64,000 nucleotides of DNA from Botrytis cinerea B05.10. Lineage: Eukaryota; Ascomycota; Leotiomycetes; Helotiales; Sclerotiniaceae. Below are positions 43,777 through 56,714 of this stretch, in pieces; the first letter of the stretch is position 1; each line of letters begins with the position of its first letter. The position numbers and the translations under genes were made by a program. The notes beneath the pieces were generated by a model. The model was given only the letters and a program-made list of their open reading frames with translations. It ran no database searches and was not told the origin of the DNA. The stretch covers positions 1,302,001 to 1,366,000 of the forward strand of contig NC_037316.1 of the NCBI RefSeq assembly GCF_000143535.2, in the 5' to 3' direction.

Positions 43777-46334
43777 CTTTCAAGAAGGTTCTAGATTCCA
43801 TGAGCCCAGTCCAGAGTCGTGCAAGGTGATTTTCAAGAAAATTCACTTCAGGGACCACAGGTTGCGGGGATTAATCTACTAATTCTCCTAGACTCTCACG
43901 AGTAATCTGTTTATGTGGAACGATTGTACTGATTTGTATGGTATCGAAGATCTGGGACGGAAGCAGGGCAGGTCAGGTCAATAAGATGAATAGACTTTAG
44001 AAGTTGGTGATGACAACAGAAGGGATAACCGACCTATGGCTTGTGCGTTGGGATGTCCGCGTAAGCTTTTCAATATCTGAGACGAAATGAACCCCTGATT
44101 TCTCCACTTATACAACCTCCTTTCATTTAGAAGTTCATGTTACTTTTGCAGGAAGCGATTTGGACTCGATTTGGCTGTCGACGTATGGATGGTGACATTC
44201 ATGGGAAAGGGAATAGGAGATGGGTGACGTGGAGTGTAAACAAATGCGTTCGACAGAAAGCAAGAATGAAGATGGTATGATGGGAAAGATTGTTTCGTAA
44301 ACTAATCAACTAGCCATGGCTTGACTGTCGCGGGAATACATGCCGGGCATTCAAAGATTGAGCGTGCACTGCAGTATTCTACCGTCGACTCCATTCCGCC
44401 TTCGCCTCCTCCAGCCTTCAAGACGTAGTGGTGCCAAGTTATCTGACAACTTCAACTGCTAGAGTTTTCCTAGTTCAGATTGTCATGCCGGATGCTGGAC
44501 ATGATTTTGCTGTGTTTTATCCGTCAGCCACATAGCCACAGGCAAGTGGGTGTTCTTTACACACGGACACTTTGCCCACGGACGGTCTCGAAGTTAATTA
44601 TTCCATGAGCCCATGTAGTCTCGAGGTAGTCTCTTTCAGAATCTCTATTCAATACCTTAGATCATAGGATCCATTTGCCAAGTCAACGAAACAGCCAAAG
44701 GATCTATCTTAGGATTCAGATTCGTATGCCTTTACTTTATTGCGAGCATTTCACTGCGGATGTGTCTTGGCAAGAGACAGGTACCGGTGAATACCGGTAC
44801 TGATAATGTTCTATCTTTATCTCAAAGGTTTACTCAACTACAAACACGCCAAATTAGTGGCGCATCTGTAGTTCTCAAAGATCGACTTGTTTGCGTATAC
44901 ACATTCAATCCGAGAAGCTCTTTTTTTTTTCCCTTCTAGAGCATGCCTTGAGCTTCATGTACATGCAAGCTTATACTCACGCGTCAGCATGACGATCTTT
45001 GGACTTGTTAGCATCTGAGCCATCGAGGCAAATACCGTCTGCTTCTTCTTGACTCAAGTTTCCTCGTTTCTCTCTGCCTTCTGCTTCGTGTTACTTGTGC
45101 ACGATATCTCGCCAGCTTTCATCACTGGTCTGCCTCTTTCGATTTCCAATTTCGAGGGCTATACTTCGTTTTCACTCCCAAATGTTCAACGACGCAACGT
45201 CTTCAACTCACATACCAGCCTCTATAATATACCTGAGGTTCCCCCACCCAGGTTCGCAGTCTTGTTCATCATGGATTGAACAAAGAAGCGATTTGGAACA
45301 GACCGAGAGAGTTGCGGTACAATCGTGGCAGAACCTACACGTTCACCAGCAGATCAGGAAATCGAGGTGCGTAGGATATCACAGCTCTGTCGATCGAGCA
45401 CAGATCGTTCCTCCACACATTTTTGTCTCAAAAGCTTTCGGGGGGTTTTTTTTTCGTACAGCACATCTGCAGATCTGATTTGATTTACTACTAAACTCCA
45501 CAATAGTGAGTTTCGATAAAATCGATGCCGCACTACATCCACTTTGCCTGCTTTGCTCTCCATATCCAAGGCGAGTCATGATTGATCCTTCGTAAAATGG
45601 TACCACCTCCCATCTGGTATCTTACGGGCTTCGTCTATGCAGACATCAGACTCATTGACCAGTAAAGACGCCATAAATGGCACAAAGTCCAACCATTCAT
45701 CGTCTTGTATGCAAATGATCATGATTAGACTCTACACTAATTCTCAGATCTCTCCCTTGTGTCTTCTCCGCCGTCGCTGGTGACCACCGCAAGAAATGCC
45801 GGCACTTGAGAACACGGCAAATTCTGGGGCTAAGTATCCTTATTAAGCGGTTGGGCCATGGCTACTGCAGACAAAACAAACACCTAAACTAACATGACTT
45901 CTATTCAAAGTAGAAGTAGGGCAGGGTAGCCGGAGAGGGTACTGCTCACATGCACCTAGTATATCCGAGATACCTCATTTCGTCCTGCATTTTCCAGCTT
46001 CAACAAAAAATGAGGAGCACATAGGTAAGGATTTGTAGTGTTCAGCCTGTTGCAGCTTCATACTTCTTCTCAGCTCAAAATATAGGAAGGTATTCCGAAG
46101 CTTTTTCCTTTCGCGGGGTATGAGGACCCCCACCATATCGGAACCGTTCGGGACAAGCCCCACCGAAGAAACTCCACTGTTCATTCAATCGTCGTCATAT
46201 CACTTATGTTATACCAGAAGAGCATTTTCAATTAATAACATAGCTGCATCCTAAGTATCTTTCCATATGGCTTTTGGTCTCATTGCATAGCTTTAGACTC
46301 TCCCATATTTATACCTCACACGAACGCTTATACA

Positions 46335-47325
46335 ATGGCAAAATCAATGCAAGATAACAAAGCTATTCGCATGCTTCAAGCAGCAGAAGATGGCGGATAT
46401 GGTGTTGTAGGAGTAGTTTCCGTGAGTACAGCTCACACCTCTTTCTCTCTCAAAACAAAGAGCTCATGTCTTATCTCTAGTACAATCTCGAAACCATAAC
46501 CGCCATCGTCAGAGCCGCAGAACGTAAACGTTCCCCCGCACAAATCCTTCTCTTCCCCTGGTCCCTCCACTACTCCCCCCTCCTTATCCACCTCGCAGCC
46601 GCCGCCTGTCGTACCGCCACTGTTCCCATAGTCCTACACATGGACCACGCACAATCTGAAGATGAAATTCTTGCTGCTGCAGATATGGGACTCTTTGATA
46701 GTATAATGGTCGACATGTCGCATTACGACAAAGAAGAAAATCTAGCCAAAACAACTAAATTGACGAAGATATTACAAGAGAAGGGCATAGCAGTTGAGGC
46801 GGAATGTGGTAGGATTAATGGAGGCGAGGATGGTGTGAAGGATACGGGGGATTTGGAGGGGTTGTTGACAACTCCTGAAGAGGCTCTTGGGTTTGTAGAA
46901 ACGGGAGTAGATTTTTTGGCGCCGGCTTTTGGGAATGTACACGGGAACTACGGTGGAGTGGAAAACATTAAGTTGGATTTTGATAGGTACGTGTAGGACA
47001 GTTTCTTGAAATACCCTTTCATTGGTATTGTGGTAGGCTAATATCAGTTGTCAGACTCGAGGGCATAAGAAAAGCGACAAATGGTCGAGTAAGGTTAGTT
47101 CTCCACGGCACAAATACTTTTCCAGATGATACAATGAGAGGTTGTATCAAGGGGGGTATGACAAGATGCAATCTAAATGATTTGGTTTTGAACACGTATA
47201 ATAAATATGTAGCGGAAAATACAGGGAAAGTTCCTTTGACAGAGCTTATGGAGAAGGGAACTAGTTTGATTCAGGAGTTGATTGAACACCAGATGGATAT
47301 AATTGGATCGACTGGAAAAGCATAA
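46335..47325 (+). CDS. Class II fructose-bisphosphate aldolase-family enzyme (KbaY/GatY-like)
   Basis: Exons 46335-46421, 46481-46986 and 47037-47325 (introns of 59 and 50 nt) encode 293 residues of the zinc-dependent class II aldolase family. Members cleave a ketose bisphosphate or tagatose-1,6-bisphosphate to dihydroxyacetone phosphate and an aldehyde. Landmarks are present: VLHMDHAQSEDEI (catalytic Asp84 and zinc-ligand His85), IMVDMSHYDKEENL, VEAECGRINGGEDGV, FGNVHGNYGG (second zinc His) and LVLHGTNTFPDD (third zinc His). Compared with canonical enzymes, LHGGS is LHGTN and the length is at the short end, suggesting a secondary aldolase, not the main glycolytic one. No targeting signal is seen. 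The frame is intact. Confidence 0.85.
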
Positions 47326-48017
47326 TGTAGAAGTAGATGATGAACAATAGAATATTCAAATATCTGGTAGGTTAAGTACTGAATGGATATAATTAATAAT
47401 TCTTTGTTTAGCAAGTGCGCATCCTGACGTCTTCCTTCAGCGAGTGTGTGGGAAGTAAAAAGCGAGACACTTGCTGGTATCCGAAGCATGAGTACACAAA
47501 AATCTCTTGATAATGCGTTGAAGTTACAAGATCTTTCTTAAATTTCAACTTTGGCCTAATTGGGAACCAAAAAATCAGAAAACATACACGGCACCATCAT
47601 ATCGCATTGTATCACAATCAAATTTTGGCAATATAAAACGTGGGAAGCAGAATACAATTAACTATCAACCAACCAACCTCCACAATGCAATCAGAAAGAA
47701 CACATCTTAGAAGTCACAGAAGTAGAAAGAAATCGAACGGTCCTCCCTTATGAACATGATAACACCATAAACTCATCCGAAATCCGTGCAATGCGATGCA
47801 CTCGAAATCACAACTTTTGTTTAAATGAAATAACTCCTCGACTCCCGTCTTGCTTTTATAGATCCTATCCATTTCATCTCATTCATACATATCACACTTA
47901 TAACAAGTACCAGTATGCTAAAAATCCTAAAGTTGGAGGGTCGCGCGATATATGTGATGAAGACGAAGATGAATGCAAACGAACAAAGAAGAAGAGGAGG
48001 AGAACGAATTGTCAAGT
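47326..48017. other. Intergenic region between convergent genes
   Basis: About 0.7 kb, AT-rich; 3' flanks of the aldolase-like and GH16 genes. No feature is supported. Confidence 0.55.
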
Positions 48018-49220
48018 CTATTGGTAGATCTTGACCGAGTTGACAAGCCAATATGCGTCATCGAAGGCGTGGGGAACCTTGGCGACGTACTCTTGACAGG
48101 TGGAGTAGCCGGTCTTTGCGGGGCAGTCGGACCAGTCGGACCAGGCTTGGCCACCAGCTCCTGCGCCGCAGAAAGTGGTGTCGAAATACTAGAGTGGGAG
48201 TCAGTTTGGTGGAATCGGGAATGAAGAGGGAAAGAGTAGGGCTAAGGGAGGAGAAGAGGAAGTTTGAAGCAGTAGAACTTAAGATGCATAAAAGAAAGAA
48301 CAAGACTTACGACTGTCTGAGCAGGGAAATTAGCATCAATATCACAACCACCATCCGCACTATCGAAGTTTGCTGTAGGTGTTCCCCACTTTGTTGGGTC
48401 TGGAGTGCCAGCGGTGATATCGGCTGGGATCTTGCTGCGTGCAAAAAACCAGACTCGGATAAAGTTAGAGGTCCATTGCATGGCATAGATACCACCACCA
48501 TTCTTGTTGAAAGGGGTACCGTAAGAGTTAGCAGTCGATTCAACAGAACATCCTGCGCCGTTGGACAATTTACAGTCGGTATTACCGTTGTTAAGAGTTC
48601 CGAGCTCGGCAGACTTAGGAGAGTTGAAGCTACAGGCGTTCTCGGTGTGGAGAGAGATGAAAGCTTGAGTGATGTCGTTGGATCCTTCGAGAATGTCCAT
48701 TTCACCATAAGGGCCGTCACCGTTTCTAATTGTCCAGCTAGCGAATCTGTTAGCGGCTAATTTTCATTGGGGAAGTAGCGAATGAATTGGCACTTACAAA
48801 CCAGGCCAGGTTCCACAATCACTACCAGGCATGTGCGCGAAATCACCAATAAGAATACCATGAGTAAACTCATGAACAGATTCAACCCAAATGCTATTGC
48901 GCTTTCCATTGACTTTGTCGGAGAGAACAGTAGTATTATCAACGCCCATGTAAACTTGATTACCGATGACCTTGGTCAAACCAAGCTTCTGAGCATCAGC
49001 GAGAGAGACATAGTTGACGTTTCCATTGGTTGGGTCGGCGGCCTAGATGTGAGTTAGTTGCCACTTCTAGATCGAAGAGAGTCTTAGAAATACTAACATC
49101 CTCATAGATGAAGGAAGTGAACCAATTGGTATGATCATAATTATGAACCAACTTGTAACCACTGGTCATTGAGGCCAAGCACGAAAAAGCGCAAAGGAGC
49201 GAAACTGCAAGAGACTGCAT
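48018..49220 (-). CDS. Secreted GH16 family beta-glucanase
   Basis: This is a predicted extracellular endo-beta-1,3(4)-glucanase-type glycoside hydrolase of 321 residues. Minus-strand exons are 49220-49098, 49042-48798, 48737-48311 and 48188-48018, with introns of 55, 60 and 122 nt. A signal peptide (MQSLAVSLLCAFSCLASMTS) precedes YKLVHNYDHTNWFTSFIY, the usual GH16 opening. The catalytic signature is GEMDILEGSN, with Glu135 as nucleophile and Glu140 as acid/base. FWTIRNGDGPYG just before it is joined across the second intron. TENACSF and QWTSNFIRVWFFARSKIP are typical of fungal laminarinase-like members. Cysteines near the C-terminus probably form disulfides. It may act on plant or fungal wall glucans; the exact substrate is not predictable. 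Confidence 0.93.
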
Positions 49221-52066
49221 GTTGAAAGATGGTGAAGCCTTGCTGTACTAAAGGAGTGTATGTTTGTATGAAAGAAAGTGATGTACAAAATGTACGAAGA
49301 TAAACAGACGATCTAAATCAAAGAGGAGGAGAGACACTTATCAAAAGGAATGCGGTTGAGTTTGTGGAAGGAAAGAGGAAATTTTCAAAACAGGTTCCAT
49401 CGAAGACTTAAATAACCAGTGGACATTGGCATTAGGCGTTTTTCACATGCTATCTTCAAGTGAATGAGCCTCAATCTCTCCACAATGTGTCAAAATAGAG
49501 ATGCTTCATGGCAGTCAGGATGATGGATTCAAAGACTTGTATGTGAATCTGGACATTGGTTGTCTACAAATTACTAAAGAGAATCCTCTGGAACAATTGC
49601 AGAACGCTAGTTATCTCAGAGGGGGAACTTCAGATCCGTTAATTTTAGCTAAGAGGAAACTCAAGGAGATTTGATATGGGTATCTCCGAGGTTGGCTTGG
49701 GTAAGTGCCGATGTGGAAGAGGGGAATGAAGGGTATGACAAATTTGTTCCTGATGTTGATTCGTTCATTCGTACTTCTACACCGAAAAGAATCTTCTATT
49801 GTGAATCTACAGAGTGGTAGTAGGATCATTTAGAGGTATATTACGATCTTGGCTCGATGGATGGCGTTTGCAAAGAGCCAGGATGCTTGGCTATATGTGA
49901 ATTCTGATCTGATAATTCATTTATTCTATGGAGGATTTTCACCGGCATTTCCTCCACTTTCCAGTGCTTAAATACAATTGAACCAATAATAACAACGAAG
50001 CAATAATCATGTCACAATACACACCCACAATATAACCCCCAAAGTGGACCTTCGCTAATATCATGGGATTGTCAAAACAGATGTTTGTTGGTGGATGTAA
50101 CATAATTTCTCATCCATACACCAGCATTTTGGAATAAATAAATGTGATTTGTCCTTGTTCAACATGAAACAAATTCCTTTCATCAAGCGATGGCGCAGTG
50201 TTGAAAATGTAAGCTGACTCCACTGTTAGAAAAGTATTGTACGTAGTACCAAGTGAGGTTAAAATCCTTCGAGGCAGAATACGAGAATTCTATTTGTTGG
50301 TGTTTTTCTAGATTTCGGAGAGCCCAAGGCGGTGAATACATTAATTCTATGGGCTTATAAGCATTATGTCTATGGATGATCTATAGATGTCGATATTAAT
50401 CGAATGTGAATAAGGGGGTTGAATACATGTCATTCTGTGCTGTACACCACAAACTTACATGTGGATGTCATAGATTGCGTGAAAATTCACGATTGCTTCA
50501 TTCATCGCAATAAATATGGAATTATCAAAAAGAAACGGCAATGAAGGAATAGTCATATAGTGGTGTTGAGAATAAACCGCAATGGTGATACGGATTCAAA
50601 GCGAGAAGGAGCTTCATGTTAGATTCCGCTTCCAAATTTAACATGGCAGTATGACAGTATTTCTGACACATTGATATGCATATATATATATATATATGTA
50701 ATTCCCAGCCTCGCAGTACATATATCATTCAGTTCTGTGTCATCGTTGGTGTGGACATTGCTAAAACAAATATATCTCATTTTGAAAGCGAAGGGGAGAA
50801 GGAGAATGCAACACCGAAATTAGAGATCGATGGTCCCAGCATCATCAGTGATTTGTGGTTTTGCAGAAAGATAGGGGCTAGTCTATCAAGTTTGTTGTCA
50901 TTTGAAAGATTTCCAAAACAGAATCTGCCCAGCTCAATTTTGTGAGAAGAGAACTGTGTGCAAATGATACAAGTCTACAGTAATATCAACCGGGAGTTCA
51001 GAAAGAACTAATAATATGTACCTCTGGATTGGATTCGTCGTTGAAGAAAGATTAGTACATCAAATATCTATAATCAAGAAAGAGAATTGGAGAGTAGTAA
51101 GTCCAAGCAACAGAATTCGCAATTCTCAAGGACACGTCCTTACATGTTCTTCTTCTATATGATAGAAATCACAACTAATACGCTTTCCTCAAATTGTATC
51201 TTCTCTGTGTTCAATATCAAAGCCGACAAATTAGCTCATTTGCATACCCAGGTAATTCAAACGTGGTAAAATGGTAAAAGCTCTCAACTCGGAAGAGTTT
51301 TACCTCCCCTTTTGAAACTTGAGAGGCGCTCTAGATTTTTGGCAGCTTACTGTATAGTGAACTTTGTCATATTCACTTATGTTGATTCTTCCTGGTCCGC
51401 CTCCAATCAATTGTTGATGATTTGATTTTATCAAGAAAGTGAAGAATCTGGAATCAAAACTGAGTAGTGATGATGAACGACGACGACGGCATCATGGATA
51501 GTCAATAAGTTTTAAGAATGATGTTAGATGTTCCTTTTCCCATTTCTAATCAGTAGCTTCTTTGAGATTCGACGAGAAAAGGAATAAATTTGAAGTGTTG
51601 TGCTTGAGTGCCACTAGATACTATGATTGATAACCTGAATTTCTTCCGGTAGTACCTCTTCTCAACATTTTTTGATGATTAGGTTCCATGAAACTATTGA
51701 GTTTGATTAAACGTTCCAGAAGATTGAGTTAATACTTGTGAATAAATGGCAGGAAGTTCAGAGTAAAGTATTGTGTGGAAATTTTCACATTGCATTTTCG
51801 TGGTCTAGTTAAGAACTCGAAGCAGTGATTTACCTCAACTTGATTGCCAATCGTTACAGATCACTTTGTCCTAGACAATTGTTCGAATACAGCACAGAGA
51901 TAAAATTACGCACGAAATACTTTCAAAACATGTTTTATTATCATTAATCTGCCGTTCATTCATCTATCAAAGTCCCGTCGACAGTACTGCGGCCAACTAT
52001 AAGGCAAGCAGACGTCGGAGTCTATACATAACATCTATCATAAATATAACCAAATCATTAACCCTT
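49221..52066. other. Long intergenic region, no supported gene
   Basis: About 2.85 kb, AT-rich, with a TA microsatellite (50680-50697) and only short scattered open frames. The part next to 49220 is the GH16 promoter; the part next to 52066 is the transporter 3' UTR. Confidence 0.55.
50680..50697. repeat. (TA)n microsatellite
   Basis: About nine TA units in intergenic DNA. Confidence 0.8.
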
Positions 52067-53788
52067 CTAGGTACTCTTTTCAGGACTGTCCTCAACTCTA
52101 ATAGTGCCAGCCTTGCTTCCTACTGACTCGTCACCCTCATGATGAACAATATCCTTCTTTGAATGGAGCACTGCTTCTACATCCTGGGCTCTTCGGTCGG
52201 CGTTAACACCCCCGAAGAGAATATCTAATTCTTCCAAAGTCTTGCCCTTCGTTTCTTTAATGATGAAGAAGGACCATACACCCATTCCAAAACAGAAGAA
52301 TCCGAACATCAAAAATGTTCTCCATCCAATGTTTGAAACAGCAATTGGTGTAATCTCCGTAATGGAAAAATTGCACAACCATTGAGTAGAGGCGGCGAGA
52401 CCAACACCGTAAGAACGGAGACGAGTGGGGAAAATCTCGGATACATAGACCCATGGAATAGGTCCCCATGATGCGGAATAACCGATGACAAAAAGGTAAA
52501 TCATTACAACCATAGCGATCGATGCTGGTGCAACGCTGGTGGCCTTGGTGTCAGGTGGGTGGGTAACGAGGACGGCTGAGAGAATGAACATCATGGCCAT
52601 CATCCATGCGGCACCGAAAATAAGAGACTTGCGACGACCCAATGTATCAATACCAGTAAGTAAGAATATACCAGTAGTGACGACCTTTACAGTACCATAG
52701 ATACCAGTAGCGAACAAAGCGGTGTTAGCAGCTGAGATACCAATGGTTTGGAAGATTTGTGGTGCATAGTATCCAATAGAGTTGGTTCCGGAGAATTGCT
52801 GCCAGAACATGAGGCAGAAAGCTGAAAAGAATCTGAATCTGTTGGCTGGGGCGATACACTCTTTCCAGGTGAGCCCTTCAGTTGCAGCGAGTTCCTCCTC
52901 AATGGATGCACGGATCTCGGCGATTTCCTGCATGATTTCTTCATCTTCACTTGTGGTGCATCTAGTCCAAGCCATGGAAGCAGTGGCTTCCTCATATCGA
53001 CCTTGCTTAGCAAGCCATCTTGGAGATTCCTTCAAGAAGAAGAGACCGATTAAGAGGAATCCACCTGGGATAAGTTGAATAGCGACTGGGATTCTCCACT
53101 GCTTAGTTGATTGAGGGATGTGTAATGCAACACCGTAATTCAGCCAGTAAGCAAAGGTAGAACCAAGTACCAAGAACTCTTGGAACATTCCAGTAATTCG
53201 TCCTCTAATGGCGGGAGGTGCATTCTCTGTGACGAAAACAGGAGTGATAGAGGACATTCCACCAACTCCCAAACCAGCAATAACACGACCAGCATAGATT
53301 TGCCCAATACTGTGGCTAGAACTAGTTTGAACAGCAGCACCAACGAGGAAGATAAAACTGAATCCCATGAGAGAGAGTTTTCTTCCGAATCGATCACTGC
53401 AGAAAGCGGCAGCGATGGAACCGAAGAAACAACCAGCCGTAAGCAAAGAGACAACATTCGAGGCAACCTGTGCGTTCTTGGATCCACCAAATCCCGTCGA
53501 ATCAGGCGGTAATCCGAAATCTTCTCTGAAACTTTTGAGAGCCAGTACCGATCCCATGACACCGGTATCGTAACCTGCATAAGCCATCATATGTCAGTCA
53601 TGTTCCATCATCTTGATTGGTCTTGGCGCTATGGCACAAAAGGTTAAAAATGTCGAGCCGGCACGGGAAGGATGTATCAGGGGATATTATCCAGAAAGAG
53701 GGGATAACTTACCGAAGAGTAACGATCCCATGTAAGCCACAGCCGTCAGAAAATAGACGCGGTAATTTTTGAAGAAAGCGGACGGCAT
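52067..53788 (-). CDS. MFS sugar transporter, quinate/hexose permease-like
   Basis: Exons 53788-53713 and 53574-52067 (138-nt intron) encode 527 residues of the sugar porter family, expected at the plasma membrane with 12 TM helices. Hallmarks are DRFGRKLSLMGF after TM2, GRVIAGLGVGGMSS, TENAPPAIRGRITGMFQ, PESPRWL-type (KESPRWLAKQGRYEEA), FWQQFSGTNSIGYYAPQIF, DTLGRRKSLIFG, PWVYVSEIFPTRLRSYGVGL and the C-terminal KETKGKTLEELDILF. KQWRIPVAIQLIPGGFLLIG resembles the fungal quinate permease group (QutD/Qa-y), but hexose or other polyols are possible. The first exon supplies the short N-terminus and half of TM1 (FLTAVAYMGSLLFG, then YDTGVMGSV across the junction). The frame is intact. Confidence 0.93.
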
Positions 53789-56654
53789 ATTGGCGGTTTT
53801 GCTGTTCGCAGCAATTCTTGACAAGGTTGGTATTTTATTGTTCGACGAGAGGCCGATGAGGGAGAGAGAAAAAGAATCATTTTGGGGAGAGGTATTGATG
53901 TACCTTATGTACTTGTCAAGTTGACTATTGTGGAATTCATGAGCGGCAACATGATTTTGTTGGATGAGAACTGGATTCGACGTTCATTCGTGCGAATATT
54001 TTGTTATCACTTTGACACACGAACCAGGGAGAGTAATTCCACCATTTACAATGGAGAGAATGGGGAAAATGGAGAAGTAGATTTCAACCCAACTTAATTT
54101 GGAATAGTTGGCAGTTCCCCATTGTTTAGTCTGGAGATTGTTGAGCAAGCTTTTTGATTTAGTTTTATTGTTGCCGATATTATTCAGGGGTCATGATTAG
54201 CTGATGTGGATTTTAGTGCAAATAATCCCCGCGGGGTCGCATATACCAGGCATGGTTTGCCCACGGGGTTGATGGTTTCACCGAAATCTTGCCATTTTCT
54301 TAATACAACTCCGAATTTTCTTACAATTACTTGCTTGGTCATATGTCATTTGGCTTCAATGCTGGATAAATTCTTCCTGATGTAACAGTAATCGTCGGAT
54401 CACATTAAGCTTGAATAGACTAAACTTCCCATAAGGATGTGATCGTCAATTAGGAGTCTGGAGTCTACCGGCATGGGGCAGCTAAGGCAAATCATATTTC
54501 AATCTTCAGACACGAAGGAACAAGGATGACGGTAGCTGTGGTGGAGAAGGGTGGTTGGTAAGATGGGGTTTACGCATGATGTTGCTCGGGGTCATCCGTG
54601 GTATCAATATTTACGCGTAGGCAATAAGAGCCGCTCCGCTCGCTGGAGACTGTAGTCTGGAATTCATCTCTTACTAACTTGAGAGGATCTGAGGACTCCG
54701 CCAAATTCAGTTTGTGGGGAGAGTATGGAGAAATTATCAATTCTGGTTGCTCCCCTCGGATACCCCGGATGGAGTCTAAATTGCAAATTTGTCAATCAAA
54801 GCAAAAATCAAGGCATATGGAACCTGAGCACAAGCTTCCTCAATGCGAACGGCGACCTTAGTTGGCTTCGGAAAAAAGATACTCGTGTGGGTATCGTGTC
54901 CTTTGACGCCATTGTGGGATCAATGTTACCTGCGGTAATCTGCAAATTCAGCGTCTATTTTCTACATCGTCTAGCTTCGCCTGTTGAAAGTTGTTTGAGG
55001 TATTGACGCTGTTTTTAACTCGCGACAAAACAGCCTTGCTGCGCCTAGAGGAATAAGAAATACCAACTATTCTCAACAGGTGTTATACGTCCAAGATGGC
55101 ATGACGATATACAGACACAAATTCCTACGGAAAAATTTTATCCAGCTCAGTCAAAGTCAAAAAATGGGTCGCTAGCCAACTAGAGCAAAGCTAGTAAGGT
55201 AGAAAGACATCATAGCATCCGCAGGCCATGATTTCTTTTCATCCATGACTCCGGAAATCTCTTTCGGTTGTGACTCTATTATTTTCTTTCTCTGGAAAGG
55301 GGAACGATAGACAATCTTTCACAATGCTTACTTTGCAAAATTTATCTTTCAACTGTTGCATGATACTTCAATATGCTTCGGTCATTTGACACGATTAAGG
55401 GGAGGCTACAACGCGGCTCTCTTTCCTTGGATGTCGCTACTTCTTTCTTTCAGCGAGAATTAGGATAATGGATATGGTTACTGCATTGGTCTGCTAGATC
55501 CAATACCCCTTTAAAGCGGTGTACTGAATCAAGGAGGTCGGTTGAGATAATATTTCGCAAAACACTCTTTCACAACCGAGAACCACAAGTTCCTCCAGCA
55601 ACGGTAAAATTTTTTTGCAAAGTCGTCGGATATGTGTACGAAAAGGGATTGAGTCGTTATTTTACTCGGTCTCCCTGAGTCGTCGTCAGCGTTACAGCTA
55701 TCGAGAGGTCAGTCTTGTCAAAAGTGCGATTCTTAGACTTGAACGGAATGGATCTTTCCTTAGTCGGTGACAACCATGATACCCAAAAGAAGAGATACAC
55801 GTACCAGTATTGACACGGGGAACATCTACTTTCAGACCCATTTCCACCTCAACACAACGAATTCTCTTCCTTTCTGCCGACTCCGAATCTTCACCTTCAT
55901 CATACTTCGAAACCTAAAGACGGATTGAACTTCAGGTGGGAATCAAGAGGAACAAATATCATACGACTTATCACATCCCATCTTAAACCTATATATGTTG
56001 TGCGACATGTCGAAAAGCCACTTGCGTCAAGAGCTCATTTTGTGCTTTTGATTTCCAAGTTTTCCTGCTACCTGCCAAGTCATTTGTGATTTTGCAACAA
56101 AGGGCGGAGCAGGTGGTGTCAACAAGATATTTGAATACTTGCTTGTTCAAAAGACGACTTAACCAAGTCTCGTCTCCTTACTCTTTCATGAAATCTCTCA
56201 TAGCTCTTCATTCCGTCTCCATGATGCAGAGTCCGCACCAGTCTCACAAATCCGAGTCACATCTAACTCAGGCTTCTTCCTTTATCAATCTACATCTCCA
56301 TCTCCGTTCAAAATCACACGGTCTCATCTCATCTCATCTCATGATCTAAGTACATCTCATCTCGCACCAATTTCACCTATCACCAAATCTCCACTTCAAT
56401 CGGAAAAATCCCATCTACGAGTAACCGAAACAAAAGCCCCTTTCCTCTCCGTCGAAGCTATACTGGTGAGTGCACCTCGACGCAAAATTCCCAGTACAAC
56501 CTCACAACACCTTCTCGCTTCTTTCGTGCTACGACTTCTCATCTCCTAACACCCCCGAAGAAAAGCTTTGAGGTGTGAAACGTCTCACCGTTAAAGCGTA
56601 AGCCTCTGCATCTTTCCCTCCACCATCTCGTATCCACCTCGCACGAAAAACAAC
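53789..56654. other. Gene-poor region, part 1
   Basis: No convincing coding sequence. From about 55840 the plus strand becomes CT/CA-rich with leader-like segments, including a TCTCA repeat at 56322-56343 and a consensus-like GTGAGT donor near 56464. This could be the start of a long plus-strand leader or a noncoding RNA. Confidence 0.45.
56322..56343. repeat. CTCAT pentamer repeat
   Basis: About four tandem copies of CTCAT in a pyrimidine-rich, leader-like stretch. Confidence 0.75.
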
Positions 56655-56714
56655 ATGGCGTCCGATGCCAGATCTCGACCCGGCGTACCACGCGACCGTC
56701 CAGCCTTCCAATAG
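56655..56714 (+). other. Short 19-codon ORF in strong start context (possible uORF)
   Basis: The ATG at 56655 is preceded by AACAAC and followed by GCG, an excellent fungal start context. It opens a 19-residue frame (MASDARSRPGVPRDRPAFQ) ending in TAG. It sits in a CT-rich leader-like stretch. It may be an upstream ORF of a longer transcript or a chance frame. Confidence 0.25.

Larger units (their letters stand above)
42684..46334. other. Long intergenic region
   Basis: About 3.65 kb upstream of the Gly-rich gene and of the aldolase-like gene. It contains a C11 homopolymer (43128-43138), several pyrimidine-rich patches and one weak small secreted-like frame (43582-43776). No convincing larger gene is seen. 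Confidence 0.5.
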
